Part shown: one piece after another, positions 1 through 11,128 of the stretch | Position numbering within the stretch: position 1 is the stretch's first letter | Layout of the letters: each line of letters begins with the position of its first letter | NCBI GenBank assembly: GCA_903813345.2 | Contig: CAIIXF020000012.1 | Location: 19,849,520-19,909,519, forward strand | Reading direction: 5' to 3' | Length of the DNA: 60,000 nt | From: Owenia fusiformis | Lineage: Eukaryota > Annelida > Polychaeta > Sabellida > Oweniidae | Translations under genes and position numbers: made by a program | Notes under the pieces: generated by a model | Databases searched by the model: none | Seen by the model: only the letters and a program-made list of their open reading frames with translations | Told to the model about the DNA's origin: nothing

Positions 1-184
1 TAAGTGTATCTACAGTTACTATGAGATACATAAGGGTTTTATAAAAACTGAACCACTGAAACAGATGTAATTTAAGTTAAAGGGAACTTTCTACTATACC
101 CGACATGCTATCTGACCCGAACCAGCCACCTGGTGGTGAAACAGGTAACTACCCACTCGCATCTGCGTTATTCTACTTTTTAAG

Positions 185-1330
185 TTTTAAATTTCCGAGA
201 AAGTGAGATGATTTTGAAAAAACAAATTGGTCAATTTGAAGAAAGTTGAAAAATACCTTTTTAACCCTGAGAAAGTCATTGAAGGTGAAATTTCAAATCT
301 AAAGTCAGATTTGAACTTTTGAGAACTTGTGAATGATTTTGAAAAAAAAATTGGTCAATATCACAGGCTGGTATCAAAAGGTTTGTCCACTGTGACGAAG
401 CATGTTATTTTTCATGAAAATACTAAGAAAACCACAGAATTTATTTTTAACTCATATGTTTTGCTATACCAAAGAGAATTACTTACTCCATGCAATGGAT
501 ATATCATTTGCGGGTAATTTTAATTTCTGTTTGAAGTTCCATAATGCTAGGAGGAAAAGCTATTGAAAATGGAACCGGGGAACCATACTCCTAAAATGTA
601 CCATTTCTTTTTTAACTTTTTAATGGCAAGATACAATACATACAATACATCCAGATCTCATTAATACATTCAGAGTTATGCTGAAGACATATGTAAATAT
701 TATTGTGTCACTATATCATGCCATTAAAAAGTTAAAAAAGAAATGGTGCATTTTAAAATTTGATACTCTGGCGCAGTTTTCAATAGCTTTCAATGCCAAT
801 ACTCCGTTATTGGACTTCAAATAGAAGAGACGGTTACACGCAAATGATATATCCATTGTATGGAGTAAGTAATTTTCTTTGATATAACGAAACATGTGAG
901 TTAAAAAATGTTCTGTTAGTGGACAAATCTTTCAATACCAGCCTGAATGTGAAGCAAGTTGAAAAAAGACCTTTTACACCTTGAGAAGGTCATTGAAAGT
1001 CAAGGTCAAATCTTTTTTGACCTCCGGAATATCATTGAAGGTCAAATCTATAGTCAGATTTGAACTTTTCAGAACTGGTCAATTTGAAGCAAATTGTGTA
1101 ATTACCTTTTTAACCTTTTATACCTTGAAAAGGTCATTGAAGTTCAAATCCTCAATCTAAAGTCAGATTTGAACTTGTGATAACTTGATAATTTTGAAAA
1201 AAATTGATCAATTTGAAGCAAGTTGAAAAAATACCTTTTTGACCTTGAAAAGGTCATTAAAGGTCAAATCTTAAATATAAAGTCAGATTTGAACTTCAGA
1301 AAACTTCAAAGATGACATACGCTTATAATG
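185..1330 (+). repeat. Tandem ~122 bp dispersed repeat, interrupted by a fold-back element
   Basis: Units read roughly 'gatgattttgaaaaa...' 'ggtcaatttgaagcaagttg' 'accttgaaaaggtcattg' 'aagtcagatttgaactt'. They are seen at about 206-331, 332-353 plus 946-1080, 1080-1200 and 1190-1320. The same family occurs in inverted orientation at about 52,436-52,850. The array is non-coding in all frames. Unit borders are approximate. Confidence 0.8.
364..945. mobile_element. Fold-back (inverted-repeat) element nested in the 122 bp repeat
   Basis: The left arm begins CAGGCTGGTAT at 364 and the right arm ends ATACCAGCCTG at 945. The arms match over about 240 bp, for example CTTACTCCATGCAATGGATA at left against its near reverse complement around 845-865, and CCATTTCTTTTTTAAC against GTTAAAAAAGAAATGG nearer the centre (~655). 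The left arm carries a ~45 bp insertion. Uninterrupted repeat units read 'ggtcaatttgaagcaag' across the site, so the insertion point is visible by comparison. No coding capacity; probably a non-autonomous DNA element. Confidence 0.7.
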
Positions 1331-1524
1331 TAAATCTGTATTGAGATGACATTGTCGCTGATTGGTTTAGCGAGTTGATCATTGATTGGTTTAAAACTAG
1401 GTCAATTTGAAAACTTTGAAAACCAAGATGGAGGGTACGTTTTCGACAAAAGGAGGTGCGCGAAGGAGGAAATTGTATGTCATCAATTGGATCATGGGGT
1501 TTTCCCTCCTCTTATAACAATATG

Positions 1525-1884
1525 TCACCACTCTGTGGTCCCAATTGTTAAAAATCCATTTTCCAATATGAGATTAGATAAGGTGAATATTGAATTGTGT
1601 AAATTACCAGCAATACTTACTCTTACTTCCCCAATACAGCCTGCTGCTTCCAGCTTTCTACAGAGGTACAAGCGTCGGTTATTCATGCTCCACCAACGCC
1701 CATCCATCCAAGTAACTTGCATAACAGGAAAATCATCCAATGACTTGTAGCCATATTTGATTTCTCTGTATGTCTCATGTATATCATCATCATTACTGAA
1801 ACATCCAGCGATTGTGTCCTGCATGTAGAAAATATCTGATGGCCTCATCCAGGAAAAATTGCTTTGGGAATACCCATATGCCAT
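1525..1884 (-). CDS. Partial gene: ParB/sulfiredoxin-like small protein exon (uncharacterised family)
   Basis: A 119-codon open frame starts at an ATG at 1884. The core has the layout M-R-P-S-D-I near residue 13, then Q-D-T-I-A-G-C-F, then a stretch ending D-G-R-W-W-S-M-N-N-R-R-L-Y-L near residues 61-74. From memory this resembles a widespread uncharacterised eukaryotic family with a ParB/sulfiredoxin-type fold, whose hallmark is 'Y-x-x-D-N-R-R-L-W'. A donor-like GTAAGT (plus 1615-1620) interrupts the frame after residues G-E-V-R, so the true coding exon may end near 1621 and the last ~31 codons may be intronic. An acceptor-like TTGATTACAG lies just upstream of the ATG (plus ~1932-1941), so this may be an internal or second exon. 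It sits in repeat-rich DNA, so a decayed copy cannot be excluded. Function unknown. Confidence 0.45.
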   Translation of the reverse strand: MAYGYSQSNFSWMRPSDIFYMQDTIAGCFSNDDDIHETYREIKYGYKSLDDFPVMQVTWMDGRWWSMNNRRLYLCRKLEAAGCIGEVRVSIAGNLHNSIFTLSNLILENGFLTIGTTEW

Positions 1885-1995
1885 TGCAGTGATCTTTGAA
1901 GGCTTTGATAATGGTTATTTGCGGCATAGACCTGTAATCAAATATTGGATAGAATAAAATTACTTTGACTCTTTAAAGTGGCCAGCAAACTATGT

Positions 1996-2640
1996 AAAAA
2001 ACACGGTATTTTATGTAATGTTGACTGATTGAGAACAATTTAATTTGAAAATTATTTAGAAATATTTTATGTAACTGTTTTTGTTAACATTTTTTGTTTT
2101 TTAGTGCAATTGTTTTTGCTCCCTTCTACCAATTCTTGAGAATGAAATAAAATATCTTTCCGAACCTTGTTGGAACTAAAATAGCATATAACATGTTTTT
2201 AGACCTCTCAATATTATATAGTAATACAAAGGGATTTTTGGTTGATTTTAAAAAGTATTCAAAAATTAAAACAAAATCTCCCCAAAATAGATAAAAATCA
2301 AGATAAACCTTTTATTTCATTAACAAGATACTTTTTTAAAATCAACCAAAATTTCCCTTGCACAATTACAATATTGAGAGACCTAAACATGTTGTGTTTA
2401 TGTCATTTTGTTCCAATGAGGTTCTGAAAGATGTTTCATTTCACTCTGGAAACGTGATACCAAGAACAATACACGTGTTTGATGTGTTTTCTAAAACAAA
2501 ATATTGTTACCATTCAAAAGATGACCATTAAATTGATGATGTGTTAAATTTTTAGATTTTTTTATGACTGGTTTAAGAGGAACGTGTGTTCAAAAAGTTC
2601 TCCATATCGATACCACTCCTTTTAAGACTACAAAAAATGT
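1996..2640. repeat. Dispersed ~640 bp repeat, copy 1
   Basis: Starts near 'tttatgtaatgttgactgat' and ends near 'aaaagttctccatatcgata'. A second, clearly homologous copy lies at about 44,198-44,848 in the same orientation. Inside is an imperfect palindrome formed by 'ttttggttgatttt' and 'aaatcaaccaaaa' (about 2236-2355), giving a stem of tens of base pairs. No open frame is shared by both copies, so this is probably a non-autonomous element. Confidence 0.75.
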
Positions 2641-2769
2641 ATGGTACCAACAGAAATCTTAGACCTTCCTCTACACCATGTGAAAATATGAAAAGATTTC
2701 TGCAGGTAATAAGGGAAATATAGCCTATTGCAAAAGTTCACCTTTTTGGACCAACCTGTACATTATAAG

Positions 2770-4265
2770 TCTCAGTGGCAGAAAGATATTTTCAAATATC
2801 CTGTTTTATGAACTTACATAACATTCAAAAATGTCTTTGAAAGAGAGGGTTGTTTAAATATACAAAAAAAAATCACAGACAAGCAATTAGTAGATTTAGG
2901 CTTAGTTCACACAAATTACATATAGAAATTGGTTGTCATTTGAAGCCTGAGCCAAGACCTTTGGATGAACGTTTATGTAATGTGTGTGGTATTTTAGAAG
3001 ATGAACAACACTTTATCATGATATGTAAGAAAAATACAACAGAAAGAAAACTTCGGTTTGACAGGGTGTTTCATTTTTCAAGAATGTTCTCAGATCATAA
3101 CGGCCCTTTAACATGAGGTTACAAATGGTGCCAGTAGTTCACTGATTTTTTTCTCAACAAAATTGGATAATGTTAAAACTGGTCCGTCAGCCATTCTTTC
3201 CGTCCCATTGGATTACATTGAAGGCGACGCCCACTTTTCAATGGAAAACATTATTTCGCACTTCTTTGCTTATCATTTGCAGGAAATGATTGGAAAATGT
3301 TTTCCTATTATATGCATTTGAATATACATCAAAACACTTTCAATTGATGCAAACTAGATTGTTCTAGCACTTTTTGTCGCTGAGATACTGCCAGTCCACT
3401 AACCTGTAGTCTACTGGGGGAGGGGGTCAAAAATAAAAATTGATTTCGGCCACTTTTATTCTTAAAAGATGTTTTAATAGATTTGCAAGGGGAAATTTTG
3501 TTATTTTATGATAAATATTTTCTAAAATATTCAAATTGTTGACAGAAAAGAAAAACAGTCGTGAATTTAACTGCCCAATATATGCATTTTTTATTTGTTT
3601 GACCCCTGGACCAGTAGATCTGCAATATGTGCTAGAACAGTCTAGTTTACATCAATTGAATTGATGAATTCTCAAATGCATATATCAGAAAAATAGGTTC
3701 TAACCATTTCCGGTAAATGAGCAGCAAAGAAGTGCGAAACATTGTTTCCATTGAAAAGTGGGCGTTGCCCACAATGTAATCCAATGGGATGGAAAGAATG
3801 GCCGACGGACCAGTTTTAACGTTATCCGATTTTGTTGAAAAAAAATCAGTGAACTACCAGCACCATTTGTAACCCCGTGTTAAAGGGCCGTTGTAATCCG
3901 AGAACATTCTTGAAAAATGAAACACCCTACTGTCACCATTACACAATTTAATTTTGTAGGAAGTCCTGACTTTATTTTCAAAAAGCTTTTGTCTCATAAA
4001 AATTCATTTATCATTCATTCAAAAAACTGGATTAATATTGTGACAATGATACATCACACTGATGTTTTAAACTCTGTCATGTTGTATTTGCATTTTACAA
4101 CTATCTCATATTTTTGTATGTTACATTTTATGATGCTGTAATTGTATTTTACAACTTTGTATATTTCCTATGAAGTAGTTAGTTTTGTCTTAGTTTAATT
4201 TTGTATATTGTAGTTTGTAGTGACTAATATGTCATTACAATGACATCAGAGAGTCAATAAAAGAT
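2770..4265 (+). mobile_element. LINE (non-LTR retrotransposon) 3' fragment, split by an inserted element
   Basis: Codons 2850-3060 read R-Q-A-I-S-R-F-R-L-S-S-H-K-L then C-N-V-C-G-I-L-E-D-E-Q-H-F-I-M-I-C, the C-terminal zinc-knuckle-like region that follows the reverse transcriptase in jockey/CR1-like LINE proteins (C-x2-C-x7-H-x4-C). The frame is then broken by an ~876 bp inverted-repeat element (3059-3934). LINE-like sequence seems to resume after it (F-N-F-V-G-S-P-D-F-I-F-K-K-L, about 3950-3990). The tail ends near an AATAAA (about 4256) followed by 'gatatatatc'. The upstream RT and endonuclease parts are missing, so it is 5'-truncated and dead. Confidence 0.65.
3059..3934. mobile_element. 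Inverted-repeat element inserted in a LINE
   Basis: The left arm (3059 onward: TGACAGGGTGTTTCATTTTT, then CAAGAATGTTCTC) and the right arm (3765-3934, ending AAAAATGAAACACCCTACTGTCA) are reverse complements over roughly 190 bp. Both arms contain a GGCGACGCCC-type palindrome followed by ACTTTTCA (3223-3240; degenerate mirror at 3752-3770). Further inward the arms keep partial symmetry, for example 'ctagattgttctagca' (3355) against 'tgctagaacagtctag' (3629). The interior has no convincing coding region. Probably a non-autonomous DNA transposon. Confidence 0.75.
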
Positions 4266-4272
4266 ATATATC

Positions 4273-4487
4273 AGGCCCGTAGCCAGGATTTGCCAAGGGG
4301 GGGTTCAGTTTTCAAAAATTTCCAGGGGGGGGGTTCACATTTGACAATTTTGGCCCAAATATGGCTAAAATCACTTGAAAAGTGCTCAAAATGGTGAAAA
4401 ACTGCATGATTTTGAAAGAATTTTTGGTCAGGTGGGGGGGGGGGGGGGTTCGTCCCAACCCTGCGAACCCCCCTGGCTACGGGTCTG
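4273..4487. mobile_element. Small inverted-repeat element with G-runs
   Basis: Begins GGCCCGTAGCCAGG and ends CCTGGCTACGGGTC, terminal inverted repeats of about 14 bp with one or two differences. The body is G-rich with several runs of 7-11 G. Short elements with this 'cccgtagccagg' terminus are frequent in marine invertebrate genomes (recollection, not a search). Confidence 0.7.
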
Positions 4488-4825
4488 TATATACATGGAA
4501 TTCATATATCTTCTAAACAAATCCCAACATGCCAGTACCATATTAGTTCATTGATACAGTAATACCTATTGATAATTCTCTAATATTGACACCGAAATAT
4601 CGAAGAATCCACGATCTATGAAATGTAAAATCAATTAAGCAAGAATCAATTTTACATATGTGCTCAGTCGTTTTTCATATTGAGACCCTAGAGAGAAGGA
4701 TAAGGGGATGGGGGGGAGTATAGGGTCTTTAAAAAAAGACTACTTCCGGAACTTACAAAGAAATACAGTTATACACTCAATTTCTCTTCTCTCGTATTAA
4801 TTGTGCTTGCTTCATGGTTGACAAA

Positions 4826-5031
4826 AAGATCGGCAGAGCCCTAGTATGTCTTCAAAGTTTATAGGAGAAGTCTTTCAAGACCTTTTAAATAAAGATGGCA
4901 TGGCAATCGATCTGTGTTTATTTATAAATAATCTCTTGGAGAAAAAGATAATACTGGATTCTGTTGGTGCTGCCATCTTTATATCGGCCCGGAACCTATG
5001 TTGAAGACATACGAGGGCTCTGCCCGATCTT
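4826..5031. mobile_element. 206 bp MITE-like element
   Basis: Terminal inverted repeats of about 30 bp: AAGATCGGCAGAGCCCTAGT at 4826 faces ACGAGGGCTCTGCCCGATCTT ending at 5031, with GTATGTCTTCAA and TTGAAGACATAC just inside. Non-coding. It abuts the next fold-back element within 15 bp. Confidence 0.75.
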
Positions 5032-5045
5032 CCATACAAACCCCT

Positions 5046-8000
5046 GTAGTATAGTAGGAACAAGGGGTTCCCATGCACCCATAAGGTGTGAATAAGTTAC
5101 ATACATTTTTGTAATCCCTAGGGTGTCTATTTAATGAATTCATTTGTTAACATTGCCAACTAATGTCCCATAGTACTTTTATGGCGGCATTCAGTTACCA
5201 TGGTTACGCATCTTTAGACATCTTACCTTGGTATCTTAAATCATTTGTAGCTCTGTCATTATTTGGTCTATAGAAATGATATTGGTACCAAATTGAACCT
5301 TGTTAAATTTCCAATAAATTTATGATATTCAATAATGCAAATTATGTAATTTGCATAAATTATGACGTCATCAATCTATTTTTGGTTCAGAATTTCCAAC
5401 TATAGCAACGTATCTATTAGAACTGAGGGCGTATGGCAAAATTTCTGAAAGGTTTTGTCAATTATTCTATTAGTACAAGGTATAAGCAACATAAAAGTGG
5501 AAACAGATTCAAAATTGAATCAGTGTTACGAAAGTTATGTAACTTTCGAGGCAGCTATCGTGAATGTCATTATTGGACAATAATATACATACGTCTTACC
5601 TTGGAGTCTTGAATCAATGTTGCTTCGCCATTATTTGGTCTATAGAGATGATATTGGTATCTGATTAAACCTTATTAAATTTACTATATGATTACAATAT
5701 TCAGTTATGCAAATTAGCTAATTTGCATTAATTGTGACATCATCAATCCATTTTTGGTTCAGAATATCCTAGTATAGCAACATATCTATTAGAACTGAGG
5801 CCATATGACAGAATGTGCATAGTTTTGTCCCTTATTTGATGAGTGGAAGATATAAGCAACATTAAAGAGACAAAAAATCTTCAAAATTAGATCAGAATTA
5901 ACAAAATTATCCAGTTTTGGAGGCAGCTACTGTGAACGTGATTGTTTGACAATTATAAAAAGAATATTAAATTAACAAAAAAAGTAACAACCATAGTTGT
6001 TTCAATCTTATTGAGTAAAAATGTGCATGTAGTGAACTGAACTAATACATATGTGGAAAGGTTACATGTATTTTGACTATCATTCACAGGGGTCAAAACG
6101 GTTATCTCGACCCTGTATATTAAAGATCCAATTTTATAATTTACCATGCACTTTCAATGATTCATATAAATAGTATACATATAGTCTGATTTTCATCATA
6201 TTTATCATACTCTTCATATTCTTGATTCTTAAAGCATCTGAAGTATAAAGCATGATTAGAAGTGAAGATGATTCATCATATGGTTTATGTAATATTTCCA
6301 ACATTTCAGATGCTATGGTAACATCACTTGATAATGAGGTTTTTACATTTCACGTTCTTAATGAGTTAAAAGAAAGTTATTCTCCCTTTGCTTTAGAGAT
6401 AAATAGTCACATGAATTTGTTCAAAAAAATTATAACTTAATTTAACCCCCTCCTGACAGCCCCCATATTTGAAGATTTTGGTGAAACCTGGCAAAATACA
6501 TTAATTATTATGTTCCAGAAGCCCCCAGAAGCTATATGATGGCCCCCAGTAGCCCCAAGAATCTATACAGGGGCCCCATGTGGCCCCCAGAAGGTATACG
6601 ATGGCCCCCAGAAGCTATACAAGGGGCCACAGAAACTATACTGTGGCCCTCAGAAGCTATATGATGGCCCCCAGAAGCTAATTAGTGGCCCCTAGGAGCT
6701 ATACGGTGGCACCCAGAAGCTATACAGGGAACCCCAGTGGCCCCAAGAAGCTATACGATGGCCCCCAGAACCTATACAGCAGCCCCCAGAAGCTACACGA
6801 TGGCCCCCAGAATCTATATGATGGCCCCCAATGGCTCCCAAAAGCTATACAGGGCCCCCCAGTAGCCCCTAGAAGCTATACGGTGGCCCCCAAAGCTATA
6901 TGGTGGCCCATTTGGGAACACTGTATAGCTTCTGGAGGCCATCGTATAGCTTATGGGGGCTACCTTATAGTTTCTGTGGGCCCTTGCATAGCTTCTGGGG
7001 GCCATCGTATAGCTTCTGGGAGCCACTGGGGGCCCCTGTATAGCTTCTGGGGGCTACAGTACAGTTTCTGCAGGCCCTTGCATAGCTTCTGGGGGCCATC
7101 GCATAGCTTCTTGGAGCCACTGTGGGCCCCTTTATAGCTTCTGGGGGCCACTATATAGCTTTCGGGGCCACTGGGGGCCACCGTATAGCTTCTAGGGGCT
7201 ACTGGGGGGGGGCCTTTTATAGCTTCTGGGAGCCGTTGGGGGCCACCATATAGATTCTGGGGGCCATTGTGTAGCTTCTGGGAACCACCATATAGCTCCT
7301 GAGGGTCACTATTTAGCTTCTGGGGGCCATCATATAGCCTATGAGGGCCACTGTATAGCTTCTAGGGGCTACTGGGGGCCCTTCACATTTTCTGGGAGCC
7401 ATTGGGGGCCATCATATAGATTTTGGGGGCCATCATGTAGCTTTTTGGGGCTCCTGTATAGCTTCTGGGGGCCATCGTTTAGCTTCTTGGGGCTACTGGG
7501 GTCCCCTGTGTAGCTTCTGGGATCCACCGTATAGCTCCTGGGGGCCACTAATTAGCTTCTGGAGGCCATCATATAGCTTCCGAGGGCCACTGGGGGCCAC
7601 CATATAGCTTCTGGAGACCATAGTATAGTTTCTGGGGGCCCTTGTATAGCTTCTGGGGGCCATTATATAGCTTCTGGGGGCCCCCGTATAGCTTCTGGGG
7701 GCCACCGTATAGCTTTTTGGGGCCACTGGGGGCCCCTGTATAGCTTCTGGGCGCCACCGTATAGCTCCTGGGGGCCACAGGGTTTCCTGTATAGCTTCTT
7801 GGAGCTACCGTATAGCTCCTGGGGGCCACTATTCAGCTTCTGGGGGCCAACATATAGCTTCTGGGGAGCACAGTATAGCTTCTGGGGGCCACTTGGGGCC
7901 CCTGTATAGATTCTTGGGGCCACTGGGGGCCATCATATAGCTTCTGGGGGCTTCTGGAATCTAATAATTAATGTATTTTGCCAGGTTTCACCAAAATCTT

Positions 8001-9444
8001 CAAATATGGGGCTGTCAGTGGGGGGTTAAATTAATTAAGTTATAATTATTCTAAACAAATTCATGCGACTATTTATCTCTAAAGCAAAGGGAGAATAACT
8101 TCCTTTTAACTCATTAAGAACGTGAAATGTAAAAACCTCATTATCAAGTGATGTTACCATAGCATCTGAAATGTTAGAAATTATATAAACATAATAAATA
8201 TTAATAATAAAATATTACATAAACCATATGATGAATCATCTTCACTTCTAATCATGCTATATACTTCAGATGCTTTAAGAATCAAGAATATGAAGAATAT
8301 GATGAAAAGCAGACTATATGTATACTATTTATATGAATCATTGAAAGTACATGGTAAATTATAAGATTTGATCTTTAATATACAGGGTCGAGATAACCGT
8401 TTTGACCCCTGTGAATGATAGTCAAAATGCATGTAGCCTTTCCACATACTTATTAGTTCAGTTCAATACATGCACATTTTTACTCAATAAGATTGAAACA
8501 ACTATGGTTGTTACTTTTTTGTTAATTTAATATTCTTTTTATAATTGTCAAACAATGACGTTCACAGTAGCTGCCTCCAAAGCTGGATAATTTTGTTAAT
8601 TCTGATCCAATTTTGAAGATTTGTTGTCTCTTTAATGTTGCTTATATCTTCCACTCATCAAATAAGGGACAAAACTATGCACACATTCTGTCATACGGCC
8701 TCAGTTCTAATAGATATGTTGCTATACTAGGATATTCTGAACCAAAACTGGATTGATGATGTCACAATTAATGCAAATTAGCTAATTTGCATAACTGAAT
8801 ATTGTAACAATTTAATAAGGTTTAATCAGATACCAATATCATCTCTATAGACCAAATAATAATGAAGCTACATTGATTCAAGACGCCAAGGTAAGACGTA
8901 TGTATATTATTGTCAAATAATGACATTCACGATAGCTGCCTCGAAAGTTACATAACTTTCATAATACTGATTCAATTTTGAATCTGTTTTCACTTTTATG
9001 TTGCTTATACCTTCTACTAATAGAATAAAGGACAAAACCTTTCAGAAATTTTGCCATACGGCCTCAGTTCTAATAGATACGTTGCTATAGTTGGAAATTC
9101 TGAACCAAAAATAGATTGATGATGTCATAATTTATGCAAATTAGATAATTTGCATAATTGAATATCATAAATTTATTGGAAATTTAACGAGGTTTAATTT
9201 GGTACCAATATCATTTCTATAGACCAAATAATGACAGAGCTACAAATGATTTAAGATACCAATGTAAGATGTCTAAAGATGCGTAACCATGGTAACTGAA
9301 TGCTGCCATAAAAGTACTATGGGACATTAGTTGGCAATGTTAACAAATGGATTCATTAAATAGACACCCTAGGGATTACAAAAATGTATGTAACTTATTC
9401 ACACCTTATGGGTGCATGGGAACCCCTTGTTCCTACTATACTAC
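5046..9444. mobile_element. ~4.4 kb fold-back element with a central minisatellite
   Basis: The two arms (about 5046-6500 and 7960-9444) are reverse complements over ~1.4 kb. The outer ends are GTAGTATAGTAGGAACAAGG at 5046 and its mirror ending at 9444. Each arm contains two tandem ~375 bp units (left arm about 5205-5580 and 5585-5950), each with 'ccattatttggtctatag' and 'tttttggttcagaat'. The centre is a 21 bp minisatellite. There is no transposase-like frame, so it is likely a non-autonomous fold-back transposon or a large palindrome that arose by duplication. Arm identity looks roughly 90-95% by eye. Confidence 0.8.
6515..7965. repeat. 21 bp GC-rich minisatellite with an orientation switch
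   Basis: The unit is close to GGCCCCCAGAAGCTATACGAT. Copies are in forward orientation from about 6515 to 6905 and in reverse-complement orientation (ATAGCTTCTGGGGGCC) from about 6915 to 7965. Because 21 is a multiple of three, long frames stay open on both strands with a seven-residue period (A-P-R-S-Y-T-V or G-P-Q-K-L-Y-D). These frames are a by-product of the repeat rather than a gene. GC content is far above the surrounding DNA. Confidence 0.9.
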
Positions 9445-9880
9445 TGTGGTGGTACCAAGATGGCAATGAATTTTTGAAAAATATTTCAGTCGGGCTTGTC
9501 AACCTATTTTTTAGATTCAGTTTGCCAATATTGTCGGCACTTGGAGTTACAGTGGGGAACATAAAGAATTACTATAGCTATGAAAATTACATGCTGTTGC
9601 GCATGTAATTCTTACCTCAGTGTATGCAGTGCTCTGTTTTCTCTGTCCTAGTAAGTCCAAATATAGTGGAATTTATATCCATAATGACAAATAAGAACTT
9701 AAAAAGTTGAAGTGGATATTCACATGTTATGCAGACTCTTCAAATGTTGAGGTGATTTTGGAGCCCGATTACGCCGCAAGGAGGATTGGCTCCCAGAATG
9801 CAACATGACACGTGCCAGCTTTCAAAATTCTGTTCCGCCATTTTGAAACCTGTCACGAGTAAATAAGGTTAACTGATGTT

Positions 9881-10878
9881 TTTTTTTTTGTTTTTTTTTA
9901 TTGAATCAAACATAAATAATACATTTAACAAGGCAAAGATGAAATATTAAACCACTTTCACACCACCTCCATTCATTCAGACATTCGCAACAGTCATACC
10001 CAAAAGCTCTGGTATGTATAAAAACCGGCATATTCTTTTCAAATTGAATCACGTCCAAGTTTGGATTTACCTCATTAAATTTTTTTGCATATATATAATA
10101 TTTGATTGCTAGTGAAAGCCTATTTATTAAAATGTTTACATTATTTACAGATCTTCCAAACACCATATCATGGGCATTAAAATCAAGATTTACATTAAAT
10201 AATTTCTCTAAGTTCTCTTTAATAGCTCTCAAGAAAATCTGAACCCGCCTACATTCCCAAAACTTGTGCTTTAAAGTGTCTCTTAGTGGACAGTAACTAC
10301 ATTTAGCATCCTGTTTAATTCCTATTTGCGTTAAGTAAGCATTCGTGGTACAAATACCATGAAGAATCTTAAATTGGAGTTGTCGAATTTTATTTTGTTT
10401 CGTGCAGCTATAAGCCATTTTAAAGTAGTCTGTCCTTTCTAACTCACGATCATGCTCATTTTTATACAGTGGTTCCAAATATTTGTTTCTATTTATCATT
10501 TTTTGAATTGACTTAACTGTTAAACCATTCAATGACACTGGTTTTCCGTCAAGTGTTAAATGCACAAGATCCGTCTGTAGGCTCGGTTCAAAAACAGAAG
10601 TTAAGTCTCGCTTCAATAAACGTTTCCACTCCTTCGGTACAGCTGATATTATAGCATAATAATCAATAAAATTGATTTGTACGTTGTATTTTGCCTTAAA
10701 ATCATAATACTGTAAAGAATGTCCCTGGTCGTTTAGGAGGTCATTTACGTAAATGACCCCATTATCCATAAGATGCTTATTTATTACCTCTTTGTTATTA
10801 ATTAGGATCAATCTATTATTCCAGAGTATTTCACTCTAAACTTCAGAACTAGATCTTGGAGCTGGCATATTCCTCATC
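9881..10878 (-). mobile_element. 5'-truncated L1/Tx1-like LINE insertion
   Basis: A ~1 kb insertion on the minus strand. A T-rich run at 9881-9900 is the poly(A) tail seen from the plus strand. The target-site duplication AGGTTAACTGATGTT occurs at 9866-9880 and again at 10,879-10,893. The related copy B reads 'aaataaggttacctgatgtt' straight through at about 13,674-13,693, a paralogous empty site. The 5' end is cut off within the reverse transcriptase C-terminal region, as is usual for target-primed insertion. Confidence 0.9.
9906..10811 (-). pseudogene. LINE ORF2 C-terminal fragment (post-RT region)
   Basis: A 301-residue open frame. The reading extends upstream in frame to W-N-N-R-L-I-L-I-N-N-K-E, the motif at the start of the C-terminal segment of L1/Tx1-clade ORF2 proteins. 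Later comes K-C-S-Y-C-P-L-R-D-T-L-K-H-K-F-W-E-C near residues 168-185, a CCHC-like knuckle of the form C-x2-C-x7-H-x4-C. Catalytic RT (YxDD) and endonuclease domains are absent, so the copy is non-autonomous. The frame carries no stops, which together with the clean target duplication suggests a fairly recent insertion. Confidence 0.85.
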
Positions 10879-11128
10879 AGGTTAACTGATGTTGCATTCT
10901 GGGAGTCAATCCTCCTTGGATCACAAACATGGCCATTCATGAAAACATTCGTTCAATTTGGTAGGGATTTATCCGGCATCATTTGCAGGTATGAAGCTTT
11001 GGATTCATTTCTTGTCACTACTTAAAGTGAACAGGAATTATCTTTCTTCCGCTTGGGAGAGTTTGAGACACGAAACTTAGAATTTAGCTCATATTGTGAC
11101 AACTTTTGATGGTTGAGGTGAGACCCTA

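Noticed and set aside
1382-1750. 122-codon plus-strand open frame
   Set aside because: It overlaps the minus-strand exon whose residue pattern resembles a known family; the plus frame has none.
6685-7923. Several open frames of 70-150 codons with seven-residue repeats
   Set aside because: They follow from the 21 bp minisatellite on both strands and have no signal, domain or conserved flanks.
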